Source of the DNA: Burkholderia sp. WAC0059
GTDB taxonomy: Bacteria > Pseudomonadota > Gammaproteobacteria > Burkholderiales > Burkholderiaceae
Reading direction: 5' to 3'
Assembly (NCBI RefSeq): GCF_002870125.1
Contig: NZ_PNEO01000012.1
Location: forward strand, 124,001 to 188,000
DNA length: 64,000 nt
Translations under genes and position numbers: made by a program
Part shown: positions 18,189-26,564 of the stretch, piece by piece
How the letters are laid out: the number at the start of each line of letters is the position of its first letter
How positions within the stretch are numbered: the first letter of the stretch is position 1
Notes under the pieces: generated by a model
Told to the model about the DNA's origin: nothing
What the model saw: only the letters and a program-made list of their open reading frames with translations
Database searches by the model: none

Positions 18189-18692
18189 TCAGACCGCGCC
18201 CTTCGCGACCTCTTCCGGCTTGAGCTCGATGATCGCGTCGAGCGCTTCCCTCACGTCCATTGCGTATTTCGCGAGGCGTTTCTCCTCGTCGGTCTGCGGC
18301 ACGAACGACGGCACCGGCACCGGGTTGCCGTTCTCGTCCACGGCGACGAACACGACGAGACAATCGGTGGTCTGACGAAGCTGGCCGCTCTTGGGGTCTC
18401 CCGCGTGCACCGAGATGTGGATGTGCATGCTCGTGCGGCCCGTCGCCACTACGCGCGCGCGCAGCTCGACCATGTTGCCCACCATGATCGGGCGGCGAAA
18501 GCGGATGTTGCCCACGCTCACCGTCACGCAATAGCGGCTCGACCACACGGCCGCGCATGCGTAGGCCGCTTCGTCGATCCACTTCATCAGTGCGCCGCCG
18601 TGCACCTTGCCGCCGAAATTGACCGAGGTCGGTTCGGCCAGAAAGCGGAAGGTCGTTTCGGCGCGATCCAACGGCTGGGATGGGGTGTTCAT
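18189..18692 (-). CDS. Acyl-CoA thioesterase, hotdog fold (YciA/BACH type)
   Basis: A 167-residue hotdog-fold thioesterase hydrolysing acyl-CoA to free acid and CoA. The active-site helix region is clear: GKVHGGALMKWIDEAAYACAAVWS, followed by the conserved strand VSVGNIRFRRPIMVGNMVELRARVVATGRTSMHIHI. The C-terminal tail (EEKRLAKYAMDVREALDAI) is predicted helical. A perfect TATAAT element at 18748-18753 (minus strand), 56 bases upstream, is the likely -10. Confidence 0.9.
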   Translation of the reverse strand: MNTPSQPLDRAETTFRFLAEPTSVNFGGKVHGGALMKWIDEAAYACAAVWSSRYCVTVSVGNIRFRRPIMVGNMVELRARVVATGRTSMHIHISVHAGDPKSGQLRQTTDCLVVFVAVDENGNPVPVPSFVPQTDEEKRLAKYAMDVREALDAIIELKPEEVAKGAV

Positions 18693-18747
18693 TCTGACTC
18701 CATGCGTTACGCCGCTCGCGCGGACCGGGATGAGATGGGTGGAGCCG

Positions 18748-18753
18748 ATTATA
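18748..18753 (-). promoter_or_regulatory. -10 element of the thioesterase gene
   Basis: The minus strand reads TATAAT, 56 bases before the thioesterase start. The base stretch 17 bases further upstream (CAGCGC) is not a recognisable -35, so the promoter is supported by the -10 only. Confidence 0.5.
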
Positions 18754-18809
18754 CGAGGCCATGACGACCCGCGCTGGCGGGCCGGAGCAGAGAGCCGGCG
18801 TCGCCGTGC

Positions 18810-18950
18810 TCAGCGGCTCACCACCACGCCCTGGTCGAGCGTGCCGTACATCGTAATGCCGCTCGCGCCGCTCGACGACGATGGGGCGCCGCCCTGCGCA
18901 CAGGCCGCGCAGAGCAGCACGGCCGCCGCCAGTGCAAAGAACCGTTTCAT
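18810..18950 (-). CDS. Putative 46-residue lipoprotein
   Basis: A small frame encoding MKRFFALAAAVLLCAACAQG followed by Ser/Gly-rich sequence and a tail GITMYGTLDQGVVVSR. Residues 1-16 form a short type II signal peptide with Cys17 as likely lipidated residue. The tail resembles the first beta strand of Burkholderia porins, which usually read like VTLYGxxDAG; this is a visual resemblance, not an alignment. A TAGAAT -10-like hexamer at 18994-18999 (minus strand) lies 44 bases upstream and supports a real gene. It lies behind the thioesterase gene in the same direction, with separate promoters suggested. Confidence 0.6.
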   Translation of the reverse strand: MKRFFALAAAVLLCAACAQGGAPSSSSGASGITMYGTLDQGVVVSR

Positions 18951-18993
18951 GACTGCCTGATTGCGATGAAATCAACGACGAAATGAACGGCCC

Positions 18994-18999
18994 ATTCTA
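18994..18999 (-). promoter_or_regulatory. Possible -10 element of the small lipoprotein gene
   Basis: The minus strand reads TAGAAT, 44 bases upstream of the lipoprotein ATG. No good -35 is visible. Similar lone TAGAAT or TATAAT hexamers precede several other genes in this window. Confidence 0.35.
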
Positions 19000-19063
19000 G
19001 CGCAGCGGCCTGCCGCGCGCAGGGACTCGCCGCAGCCGGCGCATGCGACGGTCAGGAGACAGG

Positions 19064-19095
19064 AAAAAGCCCGCGAAGCCTCGCGCTTTGCGGGC
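19064..19095 (-). terminator. Intrinsic terminator after thyA
   Basis: On the minus strand a hairpin with arms GCCCGC and GCGGGC, extended inward by an AAGC/GCTT pairing, is followed by TTTTT. It lies about 60 bases downstream of the thyA stop. Confidence 0.7.
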
Positions 19096-19151
19096 CGCCC
19101 CGCTGCGCCGGGCAGGCGCGGCGAGCGGGCATGAGCAAAAACACCCGGAAA

Positions 19152-20123
19152 CTAGACGGCCATCGGCGCCGTCAGCGGCTCGTGGTGCCGATAGCCGACC
19201 AGCGAGAAATCGGCCGGCTCGATCTTCTCGAGCCAGTCCGGCTCGTAGCGGCCGGTCTGCGCGTACTCGGGCACGCGCGCCGCAATTTCGAGGCGCGGGC
19301 TCTCGTAGGGCTCGCGGCGCAACTGCTCGTGCAGCATGTCGAGCTGATTCTCGTAGATGTGCGCATCGCCAATGAAATAGGCGAACCAGCGCGGCGTGTA
19401 GCCCGTCAGCCGGCCGACCAGGTGCAGCAGCGCCGCGCCCTCGGCCAGGTTGAACGGCGTGCCGAGGCCGACATCGTTGCTGCGGATGTAGAGGCACAGC
19501 GAAATTTCGCGGCGCGCGACGTTCGGCAGGAACTGGTAGAGCAGATGGCAAGCCGGCAGCGCGATCTCGTCGAGCGCCGCCGGGTTCCAGCCGTGAAAGA
19601 GAATGCGCCGGTCGGACGGGTTCCGCATGATCGTATCGAGACACTGGCGCAACTGGTCGATGGCCTTGTAGAGCAGCACCTTCTGGCCGCCGTCCTCCTC
19701 GAACGCCGTCACGCGCGCATAGCCGCGCGCCTCGGCGTCGGCGATCTGCGCGTGCGCGGCGGCGTCGAGCACCTTGTAGGCCGGCCACCGGCGCCACTGC
19801 ACGCCGTACACGCAGCCGAGATCGTCCGCGCCCTCGCGGTACGGGTTCGCGAGCCACTGCGCGTTCTCGTTCGCGTTGGCGTCCCAGACCCGGCAGCCGA
19901 GCGCGCGGAAGTCGGCCGCGCTGCGCGAGGCGCGCAAGAAACCGACCAGCTCGCCGACGGCGGACTTGAAGGCGAGCCGCTTCGTGGTGACGGCCGGAAA
20001 ACCCTGCTGGAGATCGAAGCGCAGCGACGCGCCGGGCATGCTGATGGTGCGGATGCCGGTGCGATTCTCCTGCCACGCGCCGGTGTCGAGAATCGCGCGC
20101 ACCAGGTCGAGATACTGTTTCAT
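19152..20123 (-). CDS. thyA: Thymidylate synthase
   Basis: A 323-residue ThyA converting dUMP to dTMP with methylene-tetrahydrofolate. The nucleophile is Cys192 in [29 protein letters not shown] near residue 21 and the C-terminal [13 protein letters not shown] are typical. It is about 60 residues longer than the 264-residue E. coli enzyme because of an extra segment around residues 110-155 ([20 protein letters not shown] and onward), a form I recall from related betaproteobacteria. The start at 20123 matches the family N-terminus ([15 protein letters not shown]). folA, which recycles the dihydrofolate it makes, is 2.2 kb away on the other strand. Confidence 0.96.
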   Translation of the reverse strand: MKQYLDLVRAILDTGAWQENRTGIRTISMPGASLRFDLQQGFPAVTTKRLAFKSAVGELVGFLRASRSAADFRALGCRVWDANANENAQWLANPYREGADDLGCVYGVQWRRWPAYKVLDAAAHAQIADAEARGYARVTAFEEDGGQKVLLYKAIDQLRQCLDTIMRNPSDRRILFHGWNPAALDEIALPACHLLYQFLPNVARREISLCLYIRSNDVGLGTPFNLAEGAALLHLVGRLTGYTPRWFAYFIGDAHIYENQLDMLHEQLRREPYESPRLEIAARVPEYAQTGRYEPDWLEKIEPADFSLVGYRHHEPLTAPMAV

Positions 20124-20179
20124 GCGGGTTGCCTTCGGTCCTCGCGCGTGCGCGCGGATCGTGGATGACGGAAAACCCC

Positions 20180-20185
20180 ATTCTA
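20180..20185 (-). promoter_or_regulatory. Possible -10 element of thyA
   Basis: The minus strand reads TAGAAT, 57 bases upstream of the thyA ATG. The expected -35 position reads CCGGAC, not convincing. Confidence 0.35.
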
Positions 20186-20352
20186 GCAAGCTCGGCACCG
20201 GAGTCCGGACGCCGGACCGGGGCTCCGTCGCGCCGGCGCCGGTCGCCGCCGGTCCGGACCGGACGGCGCGCCGCCCTCCCGCCTTGCGCTGCGCCGCCCG
20301 CGCAAAGACCCGTTCGCCGGCCCGCGATGGCCCCCCCCGCGGGCAGACGACC

Positions 20353-21750
20353 CTAGCGCATCGAGCGGCTGCCGAGCCCTGCCGCGTTCGAGGCAAGCGC
20401 CTCGCCGCCTTCCATGTGGCGCATGCCGTGCGCGCAGAGCAGCCGGTACAGCGTCACGCGCGAAATGCCGAGCTCCTGCGCCGCGTCGCCGAGCCGGCCC
20501 CGATGGCGCAACAGCGCGAGTTCGATCGCCTGTCGCTCGGCCGCCTCGCGCGCCTGGGCGAGCGAGACCGGCACGACGTCCACGTAGTCGGCCAGCTCCA
20601 GGTCGCGCGCCGTGATCGAGCGGCCCTCGCACATCACGATGGCGCGCCGTACGCGGTTGATGAGTTCGCGCACGTTGCCGGGCCAGCCGTAGTTGTGCAG
20701 CGCGGCGACCGCGTCGGGCGAGAACCCGCGCAGACGCCGGCTCGCATCCTTCCTGAAACGCTCGAGCATGTGCCGCGCGAGCAATTCGATGTCCTTGCCG
20801 CGCGCGCGCAGCGGCGGCTCGTCGATCTGCAGCACGCAGAGGCGGTGATAGAGATCCTGGCGAAAGCGCCCCTCGCACAGGGCGGCGCGCATGTCGACGT
20901 GCGTGGCGGAGATGATCCGCACGTCGACGGAAATCGACTCGTGGCCGCCGAGCCGCTCGATGCGCCCCTCCTGGAGAAAGCGCAGGAGGCTCGCCTGGCT
21001 TTCGAGCGGCAGGTCGCCGATCTCGTCGAGAAAGAGCGTGCCGCCGTTGGCCGCCTCGACGCGGCCGATCTTGCGCTGGCTCGCGCCCGTGAACGCGCCG
21101 CGCTCGTAGCCGAAGAGTTCGGATTGCAGAAGATGGTGCGGGATCGCGCCGCAGTTGATCGGCACGAACGACTGGTCGCGGCGCACCGAGCGCTCGTGGA
21201 TCGCGAGCGCCGTCAGCTCCTTGCCCGTGCCCGACTCGCCGGAGATGAACACAGGCGCGTCGGTCATCGCGACCTTGCGGATCGAGCGGAACAGCGTGAG
21301 CATTGCGTCGCACGAGCCGACCATCTCGCCCTCGCTGCCGCCCGGCCGGTCGTTCGGCGCAGGCTCGCCGAGCGCCATCATGCCCCAGGCGTGACCGACC
21401 GAGTCGATGATGCGCTCGTCGCTCCACGGCACCGTCACGTAATCGAAACAGTAGTCGCGCACGAGCCGGCGCAGCGCGGCGTCCTGCAATTGCCCCGTCG
21501 TCGTCGTCGCCACCCAGCCGACGTTGGGCAGGCCGAGGCAGGCCTCGAACGAACCGACCTCGCGATGCTGGAAATGACTCGACAAATCGAGCAGCCCCCC
21601 TGCGGGCTGCCCCACGCGCAGCACGCGCTTTGCATCGCGCGCGCTGTCGACCACCTCGACCTGCCACCCTCGCTCGTGAAAACGGTCGTGGAGCACGGCA
21701 TTGGGACGACGCGTCAGATAAATCAGTTGCCGCGTTGCGGATTCCATCAT
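20353..21750 (-). CDS. Sigma-54-dependent regulator, VpsR-like
   Basis: A 465-residue bacterial enhancer-binding protein. Residues 1-125 form a degenerate receiver-like domain with Asp55 in [10 protein letters not shown] but without the usual acidic pair near the N-terminus. This layout and the YDYVT-like motif ([16 protein letters not shown]) resemble Vibrio VpsR and Burkholderia BerB, which respond to cyclic di-GMP. The AAA+ domain follows, with Walker A GESGTGKE, the sigma-54 contact loop GAFTGA, Walker [14 protein letters not shown] and R-finger region. A Fis-type helix-turn-helix ([19 protein letters not shown]) ends the protein. It probably activates sigma-54 promoters for biofilm or exopolysaccharide genes; that target is inference. 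Confidence 0.88.
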   Translation of the reverse strand: MMESATRQLIYLTRRPNAVLHDRFHERGWQVEVVDSARDAKRVLRVGQPAGGLLDLSSHFQHREVGSFEACLGLPNVGWVATTTTGQLQDAALRRLVRDYCFDYVTVPWSDERIIDSVGHAWGMMALGEPAPNDRPGGSEGEMVGSCDAMLTLFRSIRKVAMTDAPVFISGESGTGKELTALAIHERSVRRDQSFVPINCGAIPHHLLQSELFGYERGAFTGASQRKIGRVEAANGGTLFLDEIGDLPLESQASLLRFLQEGRIERLGGHESISVDVRIISATHVDMRAALCEGRFRQDLYHRLCVLQIDEPPLRARGKDIELLARHMLERFRKDASRRLRGFSPDAVAALHNYGWPGNVRELINRVRRAIVMCEGRSITARDLELADYVDVVPVSLAQAREAAERQAIELALLRHRGRLGDAAQELGISRVTLYRLLCAHGMRHMEGGEALASNAAGLGSRSMR

Positions 21751-22107
21751 TCAGATCCTCTCGCCAACACTTGTTTGAGAATGACTGCGTGCGCCCGAAC
21801 ACCCGGCGCGCGATATAGAACCGTCGCGCGCTTCGGAAAAGCAGCGAACGGCCATGCCATTTCATACTGACTGACAGCACTCATCCCCGATGCGGAATGC
21901 GGAATATAACCCAAAAACCGGGCTTCTTTTTATGGTCGGATGTATTCTTTTCCGCAAGCTTACTATATACGTGGCGACGGTGACAGGGTTTATGCATATC
22001 AAATCAACGGAAGCCCGCGTACAGGCGCTCCCGGATTTTCACGGCCGAATTTCGTATGATCAATCGATTTAAAACGTTTCGTTTCATGATTACGGATTCG
22101 ATTAACA

Positions 22108-22146
22108 CGGCAACCCCGCAATTCGATGTCGGGACGCCGTTTTTTT
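22108..22146 (+). terminator. Orphan terminator-like hairpin with T7 tract
   Basis: The plus strand forms CGGC...CCCG and CGGG...GCCG arms with a small internal bulge and an 11-base loop, followed by TTTTTTT at 22140-22146. No plus-strand gene precedes it; the nearest upstream gene points the other way. It could end an unannotated short transcript. Confidence 0.45.
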
Positions 22147-22162
22147 GATTCGCGGCTTTTTC

Positions 22163-22178
22163 GTTTCAGGACTGAAAC
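22163..22178. repeat. Perfect inverted repeat, possible operator
   Basis: GTTTCAGGACTGAAAC has 7-base arms and a 2-base spacer. It lies in the AT-rich island, 168 bases before folA and 413 bases before the regulator start. Size and symmetry suit a dimeric DNA-binding protein; the protein is unknown. Confidence 0.4.
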
Positions 22179-22303
22179 ATTTTCGCCTGAATCGGACTTT
22201 CTAATCCGGCCTCGATTCCGGAGGCCCCGATTCGGTAATGAACGGCCTGCGACGCCCATGTTTCGTCATTTGCCGCGCGGCCGGCCGGGCGCGCGGCGTC
22301 GGG

Positions 22304-22309
22304 TAGAAT
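22304..22309 (+). promoter_or_regulatory. Possible -10 element of folA
   Basis: TAGAAT stands 36 bases before the folA ATG; no convincing -35 is visible in the GC-rich sequence before it. Confidence 0.35.
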
Positions 22310-22345
22310 CGGCCTGCCCGACAAAACGACCCGGACTCTCTCCCG

Positions 22346-22843
22346 ATGACGACGCTTACCCTGATCGTCGCCCGCGCGCGCAACGGCGTGATCGGCCGCG
22401 ACAACCAGCTTCCCTGGCGGCTGCCCGAGGACCTCGCGTTCTTCAAGCGCACCACGATGGGCGCGCCCGTCATCATGGGCCGCAAGACTCACGAATCGAT
22501 CGGCCGGCCGCTGCCGGGGCGGCGCAACATCGTCGTCACGCGCGACGCCAGAAAACGTTTCGAAGGCTGCGACACGGCGGCAAGCCTCGACGCCGCGCTC
22601 GCGATCGCCGCGAGCGACGGCGCATCCGAGGCGTTCCTGATCGGCGGCGCGCAGCTCTACGCGGAGGGCCTCGGCAAGGCGAACCGGCTGCTCGTCACGG
22701 AAATCACGGCCGACGTCGACGGCGACGCCACCTTTGCCGCGCCGGACCCGGCGCACTGGCGAGAAACCTCGCGCGAGACGCGGCACGCGGGTCCGCCCAA
22801 CGACTTCGATTTCGCCTTCGTCGCCTACGCGCGCCGCGCATAA
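22346..22843 (+). CDS. folA: Dihydrofolate reductase
   Basis: A 165-residue DHFR that reduces dihydrofolate to tetrahydrofolate with NADPH, the trimethoprim target. Family features: [37 protein letters not shown] (folate site with the Asp of LPEDL), [23 protein letters not shown] and the GGAQLY motif near residue 110. It is followed directly by a strong bidirectional terminator. A TAGAAT hexamer at 22304-22309 may be its -10 element. Confidence 0.96.
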   Translation: MTTLTLIVARARNGVIGRDNQLPWRLPEDLAFFKRTTMGAPVIMGRKTHESIGRPLPGRRNIVVTRDARKRFEGCDTAASLDAALAIAASDGASEAFLIGGAQLYAEGLGKANRLLVTEITADVDGDATFAAPDPAHWRETSRETRHAGPPNDFDFAFVAYARRA

Positions 22844-22845
22844 AA

Positions 22846-22872
22846 AAACGGCACGCGCCAGGCGTGCCGTTT
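22846..22872. terminator. Bidirectional terminator between folA and pmbA
   Basis: Arms AAACGGCACGC and GCGTGCCGTTT pair over 11 bases around a 5-base loop, with an A-rich run on the left and T's on the right. It sits between the convergent genes folA and pmbA and can serve both. Confidence 0.75.
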
Positions 22873-22916
22873 CGGTGTCCTCCTTTCTGCCCGCGCCGGA
22901 CGCAGGCACGGTCGCA

Positions 22917-24287
22917 TCACTGCCCGGCGACCGTCATCCGCTCGATCAGTATCGAGCCCGTCTGCTTCGTGCCGCGCACGATCGTGTCGGCGCCCACGGC
23001 GACGATGTGGCGGAACATCTCCTGGAGCGTGCTCGCCACGGTGATCTCCTCGACCGGATGCTGGATCTTGCCGTTCTCGACCCAGAAGCCCGACGCGCCG
23101 CGCGAGTAATCGCCCGTCACGTAGTTGACGCCCTGCCCCATCAGTTCGGTCAGCAAGAGGCCCGTGCCGAGCTTCCTGAGCATCGCCTCGAAGTCGTCGT
23201 CGGGCTGCGTGAGCGAGCTCGTGAACGAGAGGTTGTGCGAGCCGCCGGCATTGCCCGTCGTCTGCATGCCGAGCTTGCGCGCCGAATAGGTGGACAGGAA
23301 ATAGCCCTGCACCACGCCGTCCTTCACGACCTCGCGCCGATGCGTGCGCACGCCCTCCTCGTCGAACGCCGCGCTGCCGGCCGCGCGCCGCACGTGCGGG
23401 TCCTCGACGATCTGCACGTGCGGCGCGAAGACCGGTTTGCCGAGGCTGTCGACGAGGAACGACGTCTTGCGGTAAAGCGCGCCGCCGCTCGTCGCCTGCA
23501 CGAACGAGCCGAGCAGGCCCGCCGCGAGCGGCGCCTCGAACAGCACCGGCACCTTGCGCGTGTCGAGCCCGCGCGCGCCGACGCGCGAGAGCGCGCGCTC
23601 GGCCGCGTAACGGCCCACGGCCTCCGGCGCCGCCAGTTCGCCGGCGACGCGCTTCGACGTATACCAGTCGCCGCGCTGCATCTGGCGCCCGGAACCCGCG
23701 ATCGGCGCGCAGGCAATGTAGTGCCGCGAAAACGGGTAGCCGGCGAGGAAGCCGCGCGAGGTGCCGAGCACGAACTGCGAGTGCTGCGCCGACACGCTCG
23801 CGCCTTCGGAATTCGTCACGCGCGGATCGGTGGCGAACGCCGCGTCCTCGGCGCGCCGCGCGATCGCGACGGCCTCGTCGGCCGTGAGCGCCCACGGGTG
23901 GTAGAGATCGAGGTCGCGCGGCGCCGTCTCGAGCAGCTCGCGCTCGGCAAGGCCCGCGCAGTCGTCGTCGGCCGTGAAGCGCGCGATGTTGTAGGCGGCC
24001 GCCACCGTGTCCTTCAGCGCGGCCGGCGAAAAGTCGGACGTGCTCGCGTTGCCGCGCTTCTTGCCGAGGTAGACGGTGACGCCGACCGTCTTGTCGCGGT
24101 TGTGCTCGATGGTTTCGACTTCGCCGCGCCGCACGGACACGGACAGGCCGTCGCCCTCGGAAATCTCGGTCGCCGCGTCGCTCGCGCCGAGCGCCTTCGC
24201 GTGACGAAGAATGTCCGAGGCGATTTCCTTCAATTCGTCCTGGGTGTGCGGGAAAAAGCGCTGCCGGGCTTCGGTGTCTGCTGCCAT
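22917..24287 (-). CDS. pmbA: Metalloprotease PmbA/TldE
   Basis: A 456-residue TldD/PmbA-family protein. In E. coli PmbA (TldE) works with TldD in peptide processing (microcin B17, antitoxin CcdA). Visible: an N-terminal domain with DAATEISEGDGLSVSVRRGEVETIEHNRDKTVGVTVY, a central GFLAGYPFSRHYIA region, and the C-terminal GNAGGSHNLSFTSS and TLQEMFRHIVAVGADTI segments. As in other PmbA proteins, the zinc motif HExxxH of TldD is absent, so it is the non-catalytic partner. The start at 24287 (MAADTEARQRFF) was chosen over a long Arg/Pro-rich extension. No tldD lies beside it. Confidence 0.93.
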   Translation of the reverse strand: MAADTEARQRFFPHTQDELKEIASDILRHAKALGASDAATEISEGDGLSVSVRRGEVETIEHNRDKTVGVTVYLGKKRGNASTSDFSPAALKDTVAAAYNIARFTADDDCAGLAERELLETAPRDLDLYHPWALTADEAVAIARRAEDAAFATDPRVTNSEGASVSAQHSQFVLGTSRGFLAGYPFSRHYIACAPIAGSGRQMQRGDWYTSKRVAGELAAPEAVGRYAAERALSRVGARGLDTRKVPVLFEAPLAAGLLGSFVQATSGGALYRKTSFLVDSLGKPVFAPHVQIVEDPHVRRAAGSAAFDEEGVRTHRREVVKDGVVQGYFLSTYSARKLGMQTTGNAGGSHNLSFTSSLTQPDDDFEAMLRKLGTGLLLTELMGQGVNYVTGDYSRGASGFWVENGKIQHPVEEITVASTLQEMFRHIVAVGADTIVRGTKQTGSILIERMTVAGQ

Positions 24288-24537
24288 TGTCGTTACGGTC
24301 CGGTTCGGGGCCCATGCGGCCCGCTGGGGTCGGTTGGAGATCGGTATCGATGTCGCCTTGCGGGCGTGTTCCGCGATCATAGCAAGGTCTGTCCGGACGT
24401 AGCGGCCCCACTCGATATCGGGTCGAGACCGGTTCTCCGGGCTGCGTCCCGGATTTCGCAGGTTTCGCGGATTTCGCACATCGGCCCCGCTTCCTCGCGC
24501 CCCTCGCCGCGGGCGGCTTGCGGGGGCGTGCAACCGC

Positions 24538-24543
24538 TACAAT
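24538..24543 (+). promoter_or_regulatory. -10 element directly in front of darP
   Basis: TACAAT ends seven bases before the darP ATG, so transcription would be expected to start at or next to the A of the ATG. No ribosome-binding site is visible, suggesting a leaderless mRNA. The -35 region is poor. Confidence 0.4.
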
Positions 24544-24550
24544 ACGCTCC

Positions 24551-25165
24551 ATGACACGCAAAACTCGCATTCAACCGATTCACGACGAGGCCGACGACGA
24601 GAGCAACGGCTACGATCGTCCGAGCAAGTCGCAGCTCAAGCGCGAGATGCACGCGCTCCAGGAGCTGGGCGTTGCGCTCGTCGAGCTGCCGAAGGACGCG
24701 CTCAAGCGCATGCCGATGCCCGCGCACCTCGCCGACGCGGTCCACGAGGCGCGCCGCATCACCGATCACGAAGGCAGGCGCCGCCAGCTCCAGTACGTCG
24801 GGCGCGTGATGCGCACGCTCCACGACGACGAAACCGCCGCGCTGCGCACGGCGCTCGAGGCGCACCGCGGCGTCAACCGGGCCGCCACGGCGCGACTGCA
24901 CTGGATCGAGCGCACGCGCGACCAGTTGCTCGCCGACGACGGCGCGCTCACGACGTTCATTCGCGAACATCCGGGCGCGGACCCGCAGGAAGGCCGCACG
25001 CTGATCCGCAACGCGCGCCGCGAGGCGCAGCAGGGCAAGCCGCCGCGTTATTTCCGCGAGCTGTTCCAGTGGATCAAGACCGCGAGCGGCGGCGAAGACG
25101 AAGACGCCGGAGCGAATGCCGACGCGCCCGCCGGCGAGGCACACGACGAGGACGACGAGTCATGA
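24551..25165 (+). CDS. darP: Ribosome biogenesis factor DarP/YjgA (DUF615)
   Basis: A 204-residue YjgA-family protein that associates with late 50S ribosome precursors. It is highly charged and helical; the family core is [23 protein letters not shown] near residue 25 and [18 protein letters not shown] near residue 80. The C-terminal 25 residues are acidic and disordered. Its start at 24551 removes the upstream frame. Its stop overlaps the mog start (ATGA), so the two are translationally coupled. There is no Shine-Dalgarno sequence. Confidence 0.92.
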   Translation: MTRKTRIQPIHDEADDESNGYDRPSKSQLKREMHALQELGVALVELPKDALKRMPMPAHLADAVHEARRITDHEGRRRQLQYVGRVMRTLHDDETAALRTALEAHRGVNRAATARLHWIERTRDQLLADDGALTTFIREHPGADPQEGRTLIRNARREAQQGKPPRYFRELFQWIKTASGGEDEDAGANADAPAGEAHDEDDES

Positions 25166-25791
25166 CGAAACCGACGCGCAGCACCCCCGACGAACTCGTG
25201 ATCGGCCTCGTCTCGGTGAGCGACCGCGCGACGAGCGGCGTCTACGAGGACAAGGGCATCCCGTCGCTGCGGGAATGGCTCGGCACGGCGCTCGTCTCGC
25301 CGTGGCGCGCCGAGACGCGGCTCATCCACGACGACGCGGCGACCATCTCGGCGACGCTGACGGCGCTCGTCGACGGCCTCGGCTGCGATCTCGTGCTGAC
25401 GACGGGCGGCACCGGGCCGGCGCGCCGCGACGTGACGCCCGAGGCGACGCTCGCGGTGGCGACGAAGGCCATGCCGGGCTTCGGCGAGCAGATGCGGCAG
25501 ATCAGCCTCAACTTCGTGCCGACGGCGATCCTCTCGCGCCAGGTCGCGGTGATCCGCGAAACGGACGACCACGCGGCGCTCATCGTCAACCTGCCGGGCC
25601 AGCCGAAATCGATCCGGGAAACGCTCGAAGGCCTGCGCGACGAATCGGGCGCCGTGACGGTGCCGGGCATCTTCGCGGCCGTGCCCTACTGCATCGACCT
25701 GATCGGCGGGCCGTACATCGAAACGAATCCGTCCGTGGTCGCCGCGTTCCGGCCGAAGAGCGCGCAGCGAGCGCCGCGCGACGCGGCCTGA
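25162..25791 (+). CDS. mog: Molybdopterin adenylyltransferase
   Basis: A 209-residue MogA-type enzyme that adenylates molybdopterin before molybdenum insertion. The MoCF-binding signature is present: [20 protein letters not shown] near residue 18, [36 protein letters not shown] near residue 78 and [15 protein letters not shown] near residue 145. It overlaps darP by four bases and ends convergently with orn. Confidence 0.95.
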   Translation: MTKPTRSTPDELVIGLVSVSDRATSGVYEDKGIPSLREWLGTALVSPWRAETRLIHDDAATISATLTALVDGLGCDLVLTTGGTGPARRDVTPEATLAVATKAMPGFGEQMRQISLNFVPTAILSRQVAVIRETDDHAALIVNLPGQPKSIRETLEGLRDESGAVTVPGIFAAVPYCIDLIGGPYIETNPSVVAAFRPKSAQRAPRDAA

Positions 25792-25838
25792 GACGCTTGC
25801 CGGCCGATGCGATGGCGCAGCCGCGGGCGCGGCCGGGT

Positions 25839-26444
25839 TCAGCCTGCCTCGGCCGCGCCGGGAATCAGGAAGTGCTCGCGGTAGTACTTGAGTTCGTCGA
25901 TCGACTCGTGGATGTCGGCCAGCGCCGTGTGCATCGCGCGTTTCTGGAAGCCCTTGTAGATCGCGGGCTGCCAGCGCCGGCACAGCTCCTTGAGCGTGCT
26001 CACGTCGAGGTTGCGGTAATGGAAGAAGCGTTCGAGTTCCGGCATCCAGCGAGCCATGAAGCGGCGGTCCTGGCAGATCGAGTTGCCGCACATCGGCGAC
26101 TTGCCCGGCGGCACGTACTGGCCGAGAAACGCCAGCAGTTGTTCCGTGGCGCTTTCCTCCGTGACCGTCGAGGCACGCACGCGGTCGGTCAGGCCCGAAC
26201 GCCCGTGCGTGTTGCGGTTCCACTCGTCCATTTTGCCGAGCGTCTCGTCGCTCTGGTGGATCGCGAGCACCGGCCCCTCGACCAAGCGGTCGAGCGTCGA
26301 GTTCGTCACGACCACGGCCACCTCGATGATGCGATCCGTATCGGGCTCGAGCCCTGTCATCTCCATGTCGAGCCAGATGAGGTTCATGTCGCTGCGCACG
26401 GGCGGCGCGGCGTCGACATTGGCATTGGCGGATGTGTCAGTCAT
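25839..26444 (-). CDS. orn: Oligoribonuclease
   Basis: A 201-residue DEDDh 3'-5' exoribonuclease that degrades very short RNAs, including pGpG, the linear product of cyclic di-GMP. Motifs: Exo [21 protein letters not shown], Exo II in [20 protein letters not shown], Exo [23 protein letters not shown]. The N-terminal 19 residues ([19 protein letters not shown]) extend beyond the core and could be skipped if translation starts at the second Met. It is divergent from the M48 protease gene. Confidence 0.95.
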   Translation of the reverse strand: MTDTSANANVDAAPPVRSDMNLIWLDMEMTGLEPDTDRIIEVAVVVTNSTLDRLVEGPVLAIHQSDETLGKMDEWNRNTHGRSGLTDRVRASTVTEESATEQLLAFLGQYVPPGKSPMCGNSICQDRRFMARWMPELERFFHYRNLDVSTLKELCRRWQPAIYKGFQKRAMHTALADIHESIDELKYYREHFLIPGAAEAG

Positions 26445-26530
26445 GAGGGTCGGCCCCGTTGGGTGCTGGCGGTGCTGGCAGTGCTTACGCGAGGCCGCGC
26501 AAACGACGCGTCGCGCGGCCGGCAAGATCA

Positions 26531-26536
26531 TATAAT
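26531..26536 (+). promoter_or_regulatory. -10 element of the M48 protease gene
   Basis: A perfect TATAAT lies 28 bases before the ATG at 26565; the -35 position reads GCGTCG, a poor match. Confidence 0.45.
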
Positions 26537-26564
26537 TGTCGCATAGATACCACGGATTCCCCGG

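Larger units (their letters stand above)
21751..22345. other. AT-rich 595-base intergenic island upstream of the VpsR-like gene and folA
   Basis: This gap is visibly richer in A and T than the rest of the window, most strongly at 21890-22200. It contains a perfect inverted repeat at 22163-22178, a terminator-like hairpin at 22108-22146 and a TAGAAT hexamer at 22304-22309 before folA. Two short frames (21890-22072 plus, 21999-22259 minus) have no family resemblance or ribosome-binding site and I do not call them. It must carry the promoter of the regulator and that of folA, and may encode a small RNA. Confidence 0.6.

Noticed and set aside
21841..21860. Possible sigma-54 promoter (TGGCATG-N4-TTCGC on the minus strand) upstream of the VpsR-like gene
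   Set aside because: The -12 half does not keep the GC pair at the proper position, so the match is too weak to call.
21890..22072. 60-codon plus-strand frame in the AT-rich island
   Set aside because: No ribosome-binding site, no family resemblance and composition close to random AT-rich sequence.
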